Positions 37,065 through 45,449 of a stretch of DNA of 64,000 bases are shown in pieces. The notes under the pieces are model-generated. The model was not told the origin of the DNA. It saw only the letters and a list, made by a program, of their open reading frames with translations, and did no database searches. Positions within the stretch are counted from its first letter, which is position 1, and each line of letters begins with the position of its first letter. The DNA comes from Ectopseudomonas mendocina. Lineage in GTDB: Bacteria > Pseudomonadota > Gammaproteobacteria > Pseudomonadales > Pseudomonadaceae. The translations under genes and the position numbers were made by a program. The stretch is from the NCBI RefSeq assembly GCF_007049795.1, contig NZ_SCFY01000004.1:186001-250000 (forward strand), in the 5' to 3' direction.

Positions 37065-37544
37065 TCAACGTTTGTTGGCGTTGACTTCGGCCGCACGCAG
37101 CTTGGGCGCGAGCTTGTCGAGGATGCCGTTGACGAACTTGTGCCCGTCAGTGGCACCGAACACCTTGGCCAGCTCGATACCTTCGTTGATCACTACCTTG
37201 TAGGGCACATCGACGCGGTTCTTCAGCTCGTAGGTGGACAGGCGCAGGATGGCCAGCTCGACCGGATCGATCTCTTCCAGCGGGCGATCGAGCAGCGGCG
37301 TGAAGGCCTCGTCCAGCTCGGTCTTCTGCCGCGGCACGCCGTGCAGAATTTCGTGGAAGTAAGCGCCATCGACCTTGCTGAAATCGTTGTCGACACGAAA
37401 CTGCGCTTCGATCTCGTTCAGCGGCTGCCCGGCAATGTGCCAGGAATACAGCGCCTGCATGGCCAGGGTACGGGCCTCACGGCGTGCGAGAATCTTGCCG
37501 CTGGGCCCCTTCTTGGCCGGCTGGCCGTTACCGGAGTTGCTCAC
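37065..37544 (-). CDS. nusB: Transcription antitermination factor NusB
   Basis: This 159-residue helical protein has [21 protein letters not shown] near the N-terminus and [13 protein letters not shown] and [11 protein letters not shown] with the C-terminal [11 protein letters not shown], all standard NusB motifs. It joins NusE in rRNA antitermination. The start is GTG at 37544, overlapping the ribH stop by 4 nt (GTGA). Confidence 0.96.
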   Translation of the reverse strand: MSNSGNGQPAKKGPSGKILARREARTLAMQALYSWHIAGQPLNEIEAQFRVDNDFSKVDGAYFHEILHGVPRQKTELDEAFTPLLDRPLEEIDPVELAILRLSTYELKNRVDVPYKVVINEGIELAKVFGATDGHKFVNGILDKLAPKLRAAEVNANKR

Positions 37545-38017
37545 TTGGCCTCCAACTGCGCCAGCAGGCTGACCATTTCCAGGGCAGACAGCGCAGCTTC
37601 GGCACCCTTGTTACCTGCCTTGGTGCCGGAACGTTCGATGGCTTGCTCGATGGAGTCGACAGTCAGCACGCCGAAGGCGACCGGTACGCCATATTCCATG
37701 GAGACCTGGGCCAGACCCTTGGTGCACTCGCCGGCGACGTATTCGAAGTGCGGGGTGCCGCCACGGATGACCGCGCCGAGGGCGATGATCGCCGCGTATT
37801 CACCACGCTGGGCGACCTTCTGGGTGACCAGTGGAATCTCGAAGGCACCCGGAGCACGGATGATGGTGATGTCGCTCTCGCTAACACCGTGGCGAACCAG
37901 GGCGTCGATGGCGCCGCTGACCAGGCTCTCGACGACGAAGCTGTTGAAACGGCCTACCACCAGGGCGTATTTGCCCTTCGGGGCGATGAAGGTACCTTCG
38001 ATGGTCTTCAGGGTCAT
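37541..38017 (-). CDS. ribH: 6,7-dimethyl-8-ribityllumazine synthase
   Basis: This 158-residue enzyme has the conserved order [44 protein letters not shown] and [17 protein letters not shown]. It condenses the pyrimidine from the RibD branch with the C4 unit from RibB. The ATG at 38017 gives the usual start MTLKTIEG; a GTG 12 nt upstream is possible but lacks a ribosome site. It is coupled to nusB. The gene is called ribE in some Pseudomonas annotations. Confidence 0.96.
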   Translation of the reverse strand: MTLKTIEGTFIAPKGKYALVVGRFNSFVVESLVSGAIDALVRHGVSESDITIIRAPGAFEIPLVTQKVAQRGEYAAIIALGAVIRGGTPHFEYVAGECTKGLAQVSMEYGVPVAFGVLTVDSIEQAIERSGTKAGNKGAEAALSALEMVSLLAQLEAK

Positions 38018-38042
38018 GACGGGTCTCACATGGGTTAAAGAG

Positions 38043-38244
38043 CCGGAGCGCTGAGCGCTCCGAAAATAAAATTCGTGCTCCCTAGGGAGCGGGCTTTGCT
38101 CCCCTCTCCCACCTGTGGGAGAGGGGTTGGGGCGGCCCGCGTAGGGAGAGGGTTAGGCGTTGGCCATAACACCCTCTCCCGCCCTGCGGGCACCCTCTCC
38201 CATAAATGGGAGAGGGTCATCAGCTTTGGCCCTTCGGGCCGCTT
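38043..38244. repeat. Intergenic cluster of palindromes between ribH and ribBX
   Basis: This palindrome-rich gap contains a small hairpin (GGAGCGCTGAGCGCTCC, about 38043-38060) and two CCCTCTCCC-type palindromes: arms 38101-38111/38116-38126 (4-nt loop) and 38192-38203/38206-38217 (2-nt loop). Further CTCTCCC half-copies lie between them. A GGCCC-TTC-GGGCC stem is at 38228-38240. No coding sequence is credible. The structures lie in the leader between co-directional rib genes and could attenuate or process the transcript. Confidence 0.75.
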
Positions 38245-39324
38245 TTAATCGGCCGGCAGGTATTCTACAACTTCGAGGTCGAAGCCGGATATCGCGTTGA
38301 ACTTCATCGGCGAGCTCATCAGGCGCATCTTGCGTACGCCAAGATCGCGCAGAATCTGCGAACCGGCGCCCACCGTGCTGTAGGTCGCAGGATTGGCCGG
38401 TTGCTGACGACCGATCAGCGCCAGCAGCTCGGGCCCGGTCAGCGGGTTGCCGAGCAGCAGCACCACGCCGCTACCCGCCTTGGCCACTTCGGCCATGGCC
38501 GCACGCATGCTCCAGCGCCCCGGCTGGTTGACCAGGAACAGGTCGCGCAGCGGGTCCATGTTGTGCACGCGCACCAGGGTCGGCTCTTCGGCACAGATGG
38601 TGCCCAGGGTCAGCGCCATGTGTGCGGTGTCCTCGACGCCGTCCCGGTAGGTCACCAGATTGAACTGACCCAGCTCAGTGTCCAGCGGCTGCTCGCTAAT
38701 GCGCTCGACGGTACGCTCGTGGATCAGGCGGTAGTGGATCAGGTCGGCGATGGTGCCGATCTTCAGGCCGTGCTCTTCGGCGAACTTCTCCAGCTCCGGG
38801 CGACGGGCCATGGTGCCGTCGTCGTTCATGATCTCGCAGATCACCCCGCTCGGTTCGAAACCGCCCATACGCGCCAGGTCGCAGGCCGCTTCGGTGTGGC
38901 CGGCACGGGCCAGCACGCCGCCGGGCTGGGCCATCAGCGGGAAGATGTGGCCAGGGCTGACGATATCCTCGGCCACCGCATTGCGCGCCACGGCAGCCTG
39001 CACGGTGCGCGCGCGGTCGGCGGCGGAAATGCCGGTGGTCACACCTTCGGCCGCCTCGATGGAGACAGTGAACTTGGTACCGAAACCGGAACCGTTACGC
39101 GGCGCCATCAGCGGCAGCTTGAGCAGCTCACAGCGCTCGCGGGTCATGGGCATGCAGATCAGGCCACGGGCGAAGCGGGCCATGAAGTTGATGTGCTCGG
39201 CGGTGACGCATTCGGAGGCGATGATGATGTCGCCTTCGTTCTCGCGGTCCTCGTCATCCATAAGGATGACCATCTTGCCGGCGCGGATGTCTTCGATCAG
39301 TTCTTCAGCGGTATTGAGTGCCAT
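38245..39324 (-). CDS. ribB: 3,4-dihydroxy-2-butanone-4-phosphate synthase with a degenerate GTP cyclohydrolase II domain (RibBX)
   Basis: In this 359-residue protein, residues 1 to about 205 form an intact RibB domain (ILMDDEDRENEGDIIIASE, FGTKFTVSIEAAEGVTTGISAADRA, PGHIFPL, GHTEAACDLARMGG). The C-terminal half resembles RibA but lacks the zinc cysteines: RVHNMDPLRDLFLVN stands where RibA has LHSEC...CDC. The GTP-cyclohydrolase catalytic sequence is also changed. It therefore makes only the C4 unit. Such RibBX hybrids are known in Proteobacteria and fit with the complete RibA at 33280. GAGGAG precedes the ATG. Confidence 0.93.
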   Translation of the reverse strand: MALNTAEELIEDIRAGKMVILMDDEDRENEGDIIIASECVTAEHINFMARFARGLICMPMTRERCELLKLPLMAPRNGSGFGTKFTVSIEAAEGVTTGISAADRARTVQAAVARNAVAEDIVSPGHIFPLMAQPGGVLARAGHTEAACDLARMGGFEPSGVICEIMNDDGTMARRPELEKFAEEHGLKIGTIADLIHYRLIHERTVERISEQPLDTELGQFNLVTYRDGVEDTAHMALTLGTICAEEPTLVRVHNMDPLRDLFLVNQPGRWSMRAAMAEVAKAGSGVVLLLGNPLTGPELLALIGRQQPANPATYSTVGAGSQILRDLGVRKMRLMSSPMKFNAISGFDLEVVEYLPAD

Positions 39325-39336
39325 CGGGGCGTCTCC

Positions 39337-39999
39337 TCAATTCTTCAGGTAGCCGTGTTCGGCGAGAAAGCTTTCGGTGAGGCCCGAGGCCTTGGGCTCT
39401 GCGGCCTTGTCGCCGAGCAGCAGGCGCTCCAGGTAACGCGCCAGCAGGTCGACCTCGAGGTTGACCTTACGCCCGGCCTGATAGTCGACCATGATGGTCT
39501 CGGCCAGGGTGTGCGGCACGATGGTCAGTTCGAACTCGGCGCCATTGACCGCGTTGACCGTCAGGCTGGTGCCATCGACGGTGATCGAACCCTTGTGCGC
39601 GATGTACTTGGCCAGCTCGCGCGGGGCGCGCACCGTGAACTGCACGGCGCGGGCATTATCGGCGCGCGAGACGATCTCGCCGACACCGTCGACGTGACCG
39701 CTGACCAGATGGCCGCCGAGGCGACTGGTGGGCGTCAGGGCCTTTTCCAGATTGACGGCGCTGCCGGGCTTGAGGTCGACGAAGGCGGTGCGCGCCAGCG
39801 TCTCGCGGCTGACGTCGGCCCAGAAGCCGTCGCCGGGCAATTCCACGGCGGTCAGGCAGATGCCGTTGACGGCGATACTATCGCCGAGCTTGACGTCGCC
39901 CAGGTCGAGTTTTCCGGTGGCCACATAGACGCGCACGTCGCCGCCTTTCGGCGTCATGGCGCGGATACTGCCGATGGCTTCGATTATGCCGGTGAACAT
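39337..39999 (-). CDS. ribE: Riboflavin synthase
   Basis: This 220-residue protein has two lumazine-binding repeats. It begins with the invariant MFTGIIEAIG and contains NGICLTAVEL with LGGHLVSGHVDGVG in the barrels. It dismutates two 6,7-dimethyl-8-ribityllumazines to riboflavin. GGAGGG precedes the ATG. A short leader ORF overlaps its start in another frame, and an FMN riboswitch stands further upstream. Pseudomonas annotations may call it ribC. Confidence 0.95.
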   Translation of the reverse strand: MFTGIIEAIGSIRAMTPKGGDVRVYVATGKLDLGDVKLGDSIAVNGICLTAVELPGDGFWADVSRETLARTAFVDLKPGSAVNLEKALTPTSRLGGHLVSGHVDGVGEIVSRADNARAVQFTVRAPRELAKYIAHKGSITVDGTSLTVNAVNGAEFELTIVPHTLAETIMVDYQAGRKVNLEVDLLARYLERLLLGDKAAEPKASGLTESFLAEHGYLKN

Positions 40000-40040
40000 A
40001 AGCCCTCCGGTTTCACGTTGAAGGTGGTGCTGAACAGCAT
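39984..40040 (-). CDS. Candidate 18-codon leader ORF overlapping the ribE start
   Basis: An ATG at 40040 has a strong ribosome site (AGGAG, 40048-40052, 7-nt spacing) and opens an 18-codon frame, MLFSTTFNVKPEGLCSPA. It stops 16 nt inside ribE in a different frame. The ribosome site abuts a hairpin (CCTGTTTT/AAAACAGG, about 40051-40071), so it could be masked. Spacing and overlap suggest translational coupling of ribE to a riboswitch-controlled leader. No proteome evidence is available here, so it may be untranslated. Confidence 0.45.
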   Translation of the reverse strand: MLFSTTFNVKPEGLCSPA

Positions 40041-40130
40041 GGACGAACTCCTGTTTTGGTCAAAAACAGGGCAATGCCGATCGATAGGGATTTCGCGGGC
40101 ACGCACGAGGCGCCCGTGGAGGGAATCCCG

Positions 40131-40277
40131 CTCTCTCTTTATCCGGACTATACCGTCGGCCCCGGAATCGCACCGGGTCTGCTGGACCTCGCCAGGCAGA
40201 AGCCATGGCGAGCGCTCGCGGGCTAGGTTCTGCGAACCATTACCGCCGGTGGGGAATTTCGCCCCGCCCTGAGAACG
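40131..40277 (-). promoter_or_regulatory. FMN riboswitch (RFN element) upstream of riboflavin synthase
   Basis: On the minus strand the conserved RFN blocks appear in order: CAGGGCGGGGCGAAATTCCC (about 40272-40253), CACCGGCGGTAAT, AGCCCGCGAGCG, the GCAGACCCGGTGCGATTCCG segment, and GCCGACGGTATAGTCCGGAT (about 40161-40142), ending AAAGAGAG. It lies between ribD (upstream) and ribE (downstream), so it controls ribE and possibly ribBX-ribH-nusB. The 130 nt after it contain a Shine-Dalgarno-adjacent hairpin rather than a clear terminator, which suggests translational control. Confidence 0.94.
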
Positions 40278-40343
40278 TTGCGGCCATATGAATAACCGCG
40301 TGGTGTTTTATCACATTTATCGCCGCGACGCATGGCCCGTGCG

Positions 40344-41459
40344 CTATCTGGCCTTGGGCACCGCGGTGATCTGCCAGTCGTCGCCGACGGCGCGAATATC
40401 GAGAATCTGCAACTCCGGCGCTTCGGCCATGCGGTTGAGCGGCAATTCGAACAACGGCCGCGCGCTGGAGCCGAGCAGCTTGGGCGCGACGAAGATGCGG
40501 TACTCATCCACCAAACCGGAACGGGCGAAAGCGCCGGCCAGACGCGGCCCGGCTTCCACCAGCACTTCGTTGACGCCACGGCCGGCCAGCTCCAGCAGCA
40601 ACTTGCGCAAGTCGACGTGACCATTGCTGCCCGGCACGGCGAGCAGTTCGTGACCATCGGCCAGATAGCGATCACGGGCGGCGGCAGCCGCACAGGTGGC
40701 CACCAGCGCCGGACCGGCCTGGAAGAAGGCTTTGCTCAGCGGCACGCGTAGACGACCATCGACCAACACCCGCAGCGGTGGTCGCGAAGCAGCCATGAAA
40801 GTGGCTTCGACCCCCAATCCCAGCTCGTCGGGACGCACCGTCAGCCGGGCATCGTCTGCCAGCACGGTGTCGGCACCGCTGAGCACCACGCTGGACTGCG
40901 CGCGTAAACGCTGCACCTCCGCGCGCGCCGCCGGGCCAGTGATCCACTGACTCTCGCCGCTGGCCATGGCAGTGCGGCCATCCAGGCTCATCGCCGACTT
41001 GACCCGCACAAACGGCAGCCCGCTCTCCATGCGCTTGATGAAACCGGCATTGAGCGCTCGCGCCTCGCTTTCCAGCACGCCACTGGCCACCTCGATACCG
41101 GCTTGGGCCAGGCGCAGCAGGCCGCTGCCGGCCACCTGCGGGTTGGGGTCCTGCATCGCTGCAACGACGCGGCTGACACCGGCGGCAACCAGCGCATCGG
41201 CGCAGGGCGGCGTGCGCCCATGATGGCTGCAGGGCTCCAGTGTCACGTACGCCGTGGCGCCACGCGCCTTGTCGCCGGCCTGGCGCAGTGCGTGCACCTC
41301 GGCGTGCGGCTCACCGGCACGGGCATGCCAGCCTTCGCCGACGATCTCGCCATCACGCACGATGACGCAGCCGACTCGTGGATTGGGATGGGTGGAGTAC
41401 AGGCCTTTGCGCGCCAGCCGCAGGGCGCGCGCCATGAAGAATTGGTCGCGTTCGCTCAT
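40344..41459 (-). CDS. ribD: Bifunctional riboflavin deaminase/reductase
   Basis: This 371-residue protein has an N-terminal zinc deaminase ([36 protein letters not shown], residues about 40-90) and a C-terminal NADPH reductase ([35 protein letters not shown]). It carries out two steps after RibA. It overlaps nrdR by 4 nt, the usual nrdR-ribD order, and lies upstream of the FMN riboswitch, so it is not controlled by it. Confidence 0.96.
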   Translation of the reverse strand: MSERDQFFMARALRLARKGLYSTHPNPRVGCVIVRDGEIVGEGWHARAGEPHAEVHALRQAGDKARGATAYVTLEPCSHHGRTPPCADALVAAGVSRVVAAMQDPNPQVAGSGLLRLAQAGIEVASGVLESEARALNAGFIKRMESGLPFVRVKSAMSLDGRTAMASGESQWITGPAARAEVQRLRAQSSVVLSGADTVLADDARLTVRPDELGLGVEATFMAASRPPLRVLVDGRLRVPLSKAFFQAGPALVATCAAAAARDRYLADGHELLAVPGSNGHVDLRKLLLELAGRGVNEVLVEAGPRLAGAFARSGLVDEYRIFVAPKLLGSSARPLFELPLNRMAEAPELQILDIRAVGDDWQITAVPKAR

Positions 41460-41923
41460 CGGCTTTTCGACGGCTCGCGGGCCAGGCGTTCGATTTCCTC
41501 GCGGAATTCGTTGAGGTCCTGGAAGCGGCGGTAGACCGAGGCGAAGCGGATGTAGGCCACCTCGTCGAGCTTGCTCAGTTCGGTCATCACCAACTCACCC
41601 AGCACCAGCGACTTCACCTCGCGCTCACCAGTGGCGCGCAGCTGCTGCTTGATACGGGCGATGGCTTCCTCCAGGCGCTCGACGCTCACCGGGCGTTTTT
41701 CCAGCGCACGCTGCATGCCGGCGCGCAGCTTTTCTTCGTCGAAAGGCTGGCGGCTGCCGTCCTGCTTGATCAGGCGCGGCATCACCAGTTCGGCGGTTTC
41801 GAAGGTGGTGAAGCGCTCACCGCAGGCCACGCATTCGCGGCGGCGGCGGACCTGGTCGCCCTCGGCGACCAGACGGGAATCGATGACCTTGGTGTCGTTG
41901 GCAGCGCAGAACGGACAATGCAT
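41456..41923 (-). CDS. nrdR: Ribonucleotide reductase transcriptional repressor
   Basis: This 155-residue protein has an N-terminal zinc ribbon (MHCPFC...[18 protein letters not shown]) and the ATP-cone domain ([18 protein letters not shown] to the C-terminus). It represses nrd genes according to dATP/ATP levels. The ATG at 41923 is the family start; a longer frame upstream is rejected. It is coupled to ribD by a 4-nt overlap. Confidence 0.96.
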   Translation of the reverse strand: MHCPFCAANDTKVIDSRLVAEGDQVRRRRECVACGERFTTFETAELVMPRLIKQDGSRQPFDEEKLRAGMQRALEKRPVSVERLEEAIARIKQQLRATGEREVKSLVLGELVMTELSKLDEVAYIRFASVYRRFQDLNEFREEIERLAREPSKSR

Positions 41924-42066
41924 GGTGAGGGCTGACGAATGGCGGCAAAGTCGCCATGGTAGCGCATAGCACGCCATTGAAAAATGTAAGGAGCCTTGAG
42001 ATCGCCTGCTTACGGCGGCAAGACAAATTAAGCTATGCCCATGCCCCTCCAAGAGCAGAACCTGCC

Positions 42067-42507
42067 ATGAATCGATATCTGCCCCTCCTACCCATTGCCC
42101 TGAGCGGCCTGCTTGCTGCCTGCGCCGGCGAGCCCACGAGCACTGCGCCGCCACCCACTCCTGCCACCACACAGGCAGAACCCATCGCTGCACCGATCCA
42201 GGGCCCAGGCCTGCGCGGCGAATTGCTTGGCGTCGCCGCAGACGCCGATGTCGACCTCGCATTATTGGGCGTAGACATGCGCGGTCGCCCGCGTGCCTTG
42301 CTTGGCCAGGTTCATCTGCGTGGTGACGGCGAAGCGCTGCCATTCCATCTGCCACTGAACACGCAGCAGGCGCCTCAGGACCTGCGCCTGGAACTGCGCG
42401 GCCGCGTCAGTCAATCCGGACGCCTGGTACAGCGCTTGCCGGCACGCACCATCGCCGAATTGAACGACCAGGACCTTGGCGCGCTGCACCTGGTGCCGGC
42501 GCCATGA
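42067..42507 (+). CDS. Small lipoprotein, YbaY/YscW-like
   Basis: This 146-residue protein has a lipoprotein signal peptide ([19 protein letters not shown], lipobox LAAC). A proline/threonine-rich linker and a beta-rich domain follow with [11 protein letters not shown] and [16 protein letters not shown], resembling the YbaY/YscW (pilotin-like) family. It is presumably anchored in the outer membrane. Its stop overlaps the methyltransferase start by 4 nt. Its function is not known. Confidence 0.78.
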   Translation: MNRYLPLLPIALSGLLAACAGEPTSTAPPPTPATTQAEPIAAPIQGPGLRGELLGVAADADVDLALLGVDMRGRPRALLGQVHLRGDGEALPFHLPLNTQQAPQDLRLELRGRVSQSGRLVQRLPARTIAELNDQDLGALHLVPAP

Positions 42508-43163
42508 GGCCACCCGTACCGCTGCAGCGCGCGCTCAGCGAATTACTCGGCGATGCCCGCCTGATGGCCGAAACACTACCCGGTACAGATATCGCCCTGT
42601 GGCTGATCGATGCCAGCAACATGGAGCGCGCCTTCAACCCTGAAGAAACCAGGCGCATCCTCGAAGAGCCGCCCTACTGGTGCTTCTGCTGGGCCAGCGG
42701 CCTGGTGCTGGCACGCTGGCTGGCCGAGCGCCCCGAATGGGTACGCGGCAAGCGCGTGCTGGATTTCGGCGCTGGCTCCGGCGTAGCGGCCATTGCCGCG
42801 GCCAAGGCGGGTGCGGCAGAAGTGGTGGCCTGCGACCTCGACCCACTGGCGCTGGCCGCCAGCCGCGCCAACGCCGCACTCAACGGTGTGACGCTGAACT
42901 ACTCGGACGATTTCTTCGCCGAAGCGGATCGCTACGACCTGATCCTGGTCGCCGACGTGCTCTACGATCGCGCCAATCTGCCGCTGCTCGACCACTTTCT
43001 CAGCCGCGGGCGTCAGGCCCTGGTGGCCGATTCACGGGTCAAGGATTTCCAGCATCCGCTGTACCAGCGCCTGGCACTGCTGGACGGCTGCACCTGGCCA
43101 GACCTGGCCGAGCCCGCCGAATTCCGCGAGGTCAGCCTGTATCACGCCGTGCGCCCCTTGTAA
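42504..43163 (+). CDS. Class I SAM-dependent methyltransferase (protein-lysine/PrmA-like)
   Basis: In this 219-residue protein the SAM-binding motif I is [20 protein letters not shown], followed by [17 protein letters not shown] (motif II). [12 protein letters not shown] motif follows, typical of the lysine-methyltransferase group related to ETFB-KMT and PrmA. Its target is probably a protein lysine, but this is inferred from family resemblance. Translation is coupled to the lipoprotein gene. Confidence 0.85.
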   Translation: MRPPVPLQRALSELLGDARLMAETLPGTDIALWLIDASNMERAFNPEETRRILEEPPYWCFCWASGLVLARWLAERPEWVRGKRVLDFGAGSGVAAIAAAKAGAAEVVACDLDPLALAASRANAALNGVTLNYSDDFFAEADRYDLILVADVLYDRANLPLLDHFLSRGRQALVADSRVKDFQHPLYQRLALLDGCTWPDLAEPAEFREVSLYHAVRPL

Positions 43164-43217
43164 CCGTGCGGCAGTGCCCGCATTAATAGACCATTGCCCT
43201 GTTTTTCGAGACCGACC

Positions 43218-44090
43218 ATGAGCGACTCCCCCTACATCTTCGACATCTCCGGCGCCGCCAACTTCGAGCAACTGGTGATAGAGAACTCCTTCAACAAGCC
43301 GGTGCTGGTGGACTTCTGGGCCGAGTGGTGCGCGCCGTGCAAGGCGCTGATGCCAATGCTGGCGAAGATCACCGAGGAATATGCCGGTGAGCTGCTGCTG
43401 GCCAAGGTCAACTGCGATATCGAGCAGGACATCGTCATGCGTTTCGGCATTCGCAGCCTGCCAACCGTGGTGCTGTTCAAGGACGGCCAGCCGGTGGATG
43501 GTTTCGCCGGCGCCCAGCCGGAGGCGGCGATCCGCGAGATGCTCAAGCCTCACGTCGCCGAACCAGCTCCTGCCGCCGCCGACCCGATGGAGGCCGCTCA
43601 GGCGCTGTTCGCCGAAGGCCGTTTTGCCGACACCGAAGCACTGCTCAAACAGGTGCTGACCGAAGACAACGAAAATGCTGCCGCGCTGATCCTCTACGCG
43701 CGCTGCCTGGCCGAGCGCGGCGAGTTGGGCGAAGCGGAAACCGTGCTCAACGCAGTCAAGGGTGACGAGCACAAGCAGGCGCTGGCCGGCGCCAAGGCGC
43801 AATTGACCTTCCTGCGTCAGGCCGCCGACCTGCCAGACGCCGCCACCCTGAAAAGCCGCCTGGCGCAGAACGCAGAGGATGACGAGGCGCTGTATCAACT
43901 GGCCGTGCAGCAACTGGCGCGCCAGCAGTACGAAGCGGCGCTGGACGGCCTGCTCAAGCTGTTCGTGCGTAACCGCAGCTACAGCGAAGGCCTGCCGCAC
44001 AAGACCCTGCTGCAAGTGTTCGACCTGCTCGGCGGCGATCACCCGCTGGTCACCACTTACCGCCGCAAGCTGTATCAGGCGATCTACTGA
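43218..44090 (+). CDS. cnoX: Thioredoxin-TPR chaperone, CnoX/YbbN family
   Basis: This 290-residue protein has an N-terminal thioredoxin domain (VLVDFWAEWCAPCKALMPML; cysteines 38 and 41) and a C-terminal TPR-like region (ALFAEGRFADTEALLKQVLTEDNENAAALILYARCLAERG). E. coli CnoX protects proteins under oxidative stress and passes them to GroEL. Unlike E. coli, this copy keeps both thioredoxin cysteines. The start at 43218 gives the standard MSDSPYIFDIS N-terminus. Confidence 0.93.
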   Translation: MSDSPYIFDISGAANFEQLVIENSFNKPVLVDFWAEWCAPCKALMPMLAKITEEYAGELLLAKVNCDIEQDIVMRFGIRSLPTVVLFKDGQPVDGFAGAQPEAAIREMLKPHVAEPAPAAADPMEAAQALFAEGRFADTEALLKQVLTEDNENAAALILYARCLAERGELGEAETVLNAVKGDEHKQALAGAKAQLTFLRQAADLPDAATLKSRLAQNAEDDEALYQLAVQQLARQQYEAALDGLLKLFVRNRSYSEGLPHKTLLQVFDLLGGDHPLVTTYRRKLYQAIY

Positions 44091-44165
44091 TCCCAGCGTT
44101 GAATCTCGCTCGCCGCGGGGCGCGCCTTGCGCACCGGGTACTCGCCAGATCAAGCAGGTGAGCTC

Positions 44166-44263
44166 GGTGCGCGCGGCGCACCCTAAGGCAACACAGATAA
44201 GGCTCCGGCCTGACACGGATGGCCTTTGTAGGGTGTCGCGGGGCCGCCTAGGCCGTGCGCACC
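44166..44263. repeat. Diverged, interrupted copy of the GTAGGGTGCGCC palindrome
   Basis: The left arm GGTGCGCGCGGCGCACCCTA starts at 44166. The right arm starts TGTAGGGTG at about 44227 and ends GCCGTGCGCACC (44263), but it is split by about 16 nt of unrelated sequence. It fills most of the 235-nt convergent gap between cnoX and the next minus-strand gene; nothing else is visible there. Confidence 0.7.
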
Positions 44264-44325
44264 TCCGATGAAACCGCTCATGTTTCGCTGCTCACAGCAG
44301 GGCTGTCCCACGACACCCTGAGCGA

Positions 44326-44667
44326 CTACTCCTGCCAGTGATAGATCGGCGCATCCGCGCCGGTTTCCATGCGGATCTGCTCGCAATGACGCAGACGCAC
44401 CAGCAAACGCTTGCCAGCGACCTCGCCACCTGCCAGCGCGACTAGCTGCGTCATCAGTTTCGGTCCTTCCACTTGCCCTGCATCGCGCACCAGCTGCAGC
44501 GCGGTCTGCCACAGCGCATCACCCGCGTCAGCTGTGGCAGTCGCTGCCGCTACGCTGGGTGTCGGCGTAACGGCCACGTGCTGTGCCAGTTGAGCCCAGT
44601 CCTCAGCATCCAGCTCCACCGTCAGATCCACCGGCCAGTCGCCAATGCGCCCACGTATTCGCACCAT
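44326..44667 (-). CDS. Hypothetical protein of 113 residues
   Basis: The N-terminal half is acidic (MVRIRGRIGDWPVDLTVELDAEDWAQLAQHV), the middle is Ala/Thr-rich, and the C-terminal helical part contains VAGKRLLVRLRHCEQIRMETG. No signal peptide or membrane segment is present and I do not recognise a family. GGAGG lies about 7 nt before the ATG at 44667, which is preferred over an ATG 27 nt upstream. It is divergent from the zinc-related operon. Confidence 0.72.
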   Translation of the reverse strand: MVRIRGRIGDWPVDLTVELDAEDWAQLAQHVAVTPTPSVAAATATADAGDALWQTALQLVRDAGQVEGPKLMTQLVALAGGEVAGKRLLVRLRHCEQIRMETGADAPIYHWQE

Positions 44668-44735
44668 GTTCAGCCTCCAGTCAGGATCTTGCATGCTCCC
44701 ATGACAGCGTCAGGCTGGCCAGTTCGCCACGAAAG

Positions 44736-44752
44736 TTGTTATAACGTAACAA
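44736..44752 (+). promoter_or_regulatory. Zur box upstream of the His-rich protein operon
   Basis: TTGTTATAACGTAACAA is a perfect 6-bp inverted repeat (TTGTTA/TAACAA) around a 5-nt spacer. It resembles the pseudomonad Zur consensus of the type TGTTATA-N-TATAACA. It lies 29-45 nt before the ATG of the His-rich protein gene. Zur would repress the operon in zinc-replete cells. The corresponding P. aeruginosa genes (PA4063-PA4066) are, to my knowledge, induced by zinc depletion. Confidence 0.75.
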
Positions 44753-44780
44753 TTAACTCGCACCCAAGCTGGAGACACCC

Positions 44781-45374
44781 ATGCGCCACCTGCTGCTCGC
44801 CCTGCCCTTCGCCCTGCTGCCCCTGGTCGCCGCCCAGGCCCATGAACACGGCCATGATCACGACCACGAACATTCCCACGACAGCCTGGGTGCCCACGAA
44901 CACGGCGTCGCCAGCCTCAACGCAGCGCTGGACGGCAACCTGCTGGAGCTGCAACTCGAAAGCCCGGCAATGAACCTGGTGGGCTTCGAGCATGCCGCCA
45001 AGAGCGATGCCGACAAGGCCAAGGTCGCCGCCGCCAAGCGGGAACTGGAGCAGCCCATCAGCCTGTTCGCCCTGAACAGCAGCGATTGCAAGGCCACCCA
45101 GGTCGAACTGGAAAGCCCACTGTTCGGCGACGCTGACCACGATCACGATCACGATCACGATCACGATCACGATCACGATCATGAAGGCGAGCACAGCGAC
45201 ATCCATGCGCACTATCGCTTCGAATGCGCCAAGGCCAACGAATTGAAACAGTTGGATCTCGCCGAACTGTTCAAACGCTTCCCCGCCACCGAGAAGATTC
45301 AGGTACAACTGATCGGCCCGAATGGTCAGCAGGGCGTGGAACTGACGCCGGCACAGCCACGCTTGAGCTTCTGA
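44781..45374 (+). CDS. His-rich periplasmic zinc-binding protein (DUF2796, ZrgA-like)
   Basis: This 197-residue protein has a signal peptide (MRHLLLALPFALLPLVAAQA) followed directly by a His/Asp-rich metal-binding tract (HEHGHDHDHEHSHD). The DUF2796 body follows with a second tract of eight His-Asp pairs at about residues 119-135. It probably binds zinc in the periplasm and hands it to the ABC transporter encoded next. The Zur box upstream supports this. The His-Asp tract is encoded by hexanucleotide repeats that can change length without frameshift. Confidence 0.9.
   Translation: MRHLLLALPFALLPLVAAQAHEHGHDHDHEHSHDSLGAHEHGVASLNAALDGNLLELQLESPAMNLVGFEHAAKSDADKAKVAAAKRELEQPISLFALNSSDCKATQVELESPLFGDADHDHDHDHDHDHDHDHEGEHSDIHAHYRFECAKANELKQLDLAELFKRFPATEKIQVQLIGPNGQQGVELTPAQPRLSF
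45135..45182 (+). repeat. In-frame hexanucleotide tandem repeat encoding His-Asp pairs
   Basis: GATCAC occurs six times in a row (45141-45176), flanked by the near-copies GACCAC (45135-45140) and GATCAT (45177-45182). Slippage would add or remove His-Asp pairs while preserving the reading frame. The alternation stays within one gene and has no CRISPR-like spacers. Confidence 0.95.
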
Positions 45375-45449
45375 CCTGCCACGTCTCATTGCCGGAGTGA
45401 GCGCCCCTCGCTCCGGCAATAAATGCCTTCTCCCGACACGCAGCAGACA

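Noticed and set aside
38206-40272. Long plus-strand open frame opposite ribBX and ribE
   Set aside because: It runs across two conserved genes, a palindrome cluster and the FMN riboswitch on the other strand; the translated sequence is His/Gly/Asp-rich with no family resemblance.
45135-45182. Short tandem repeat considered as a CRISPR array
   Set aside because: The unit is 6 nt, contiguous and in frame within a gene; there are no spacers and no cas genes.
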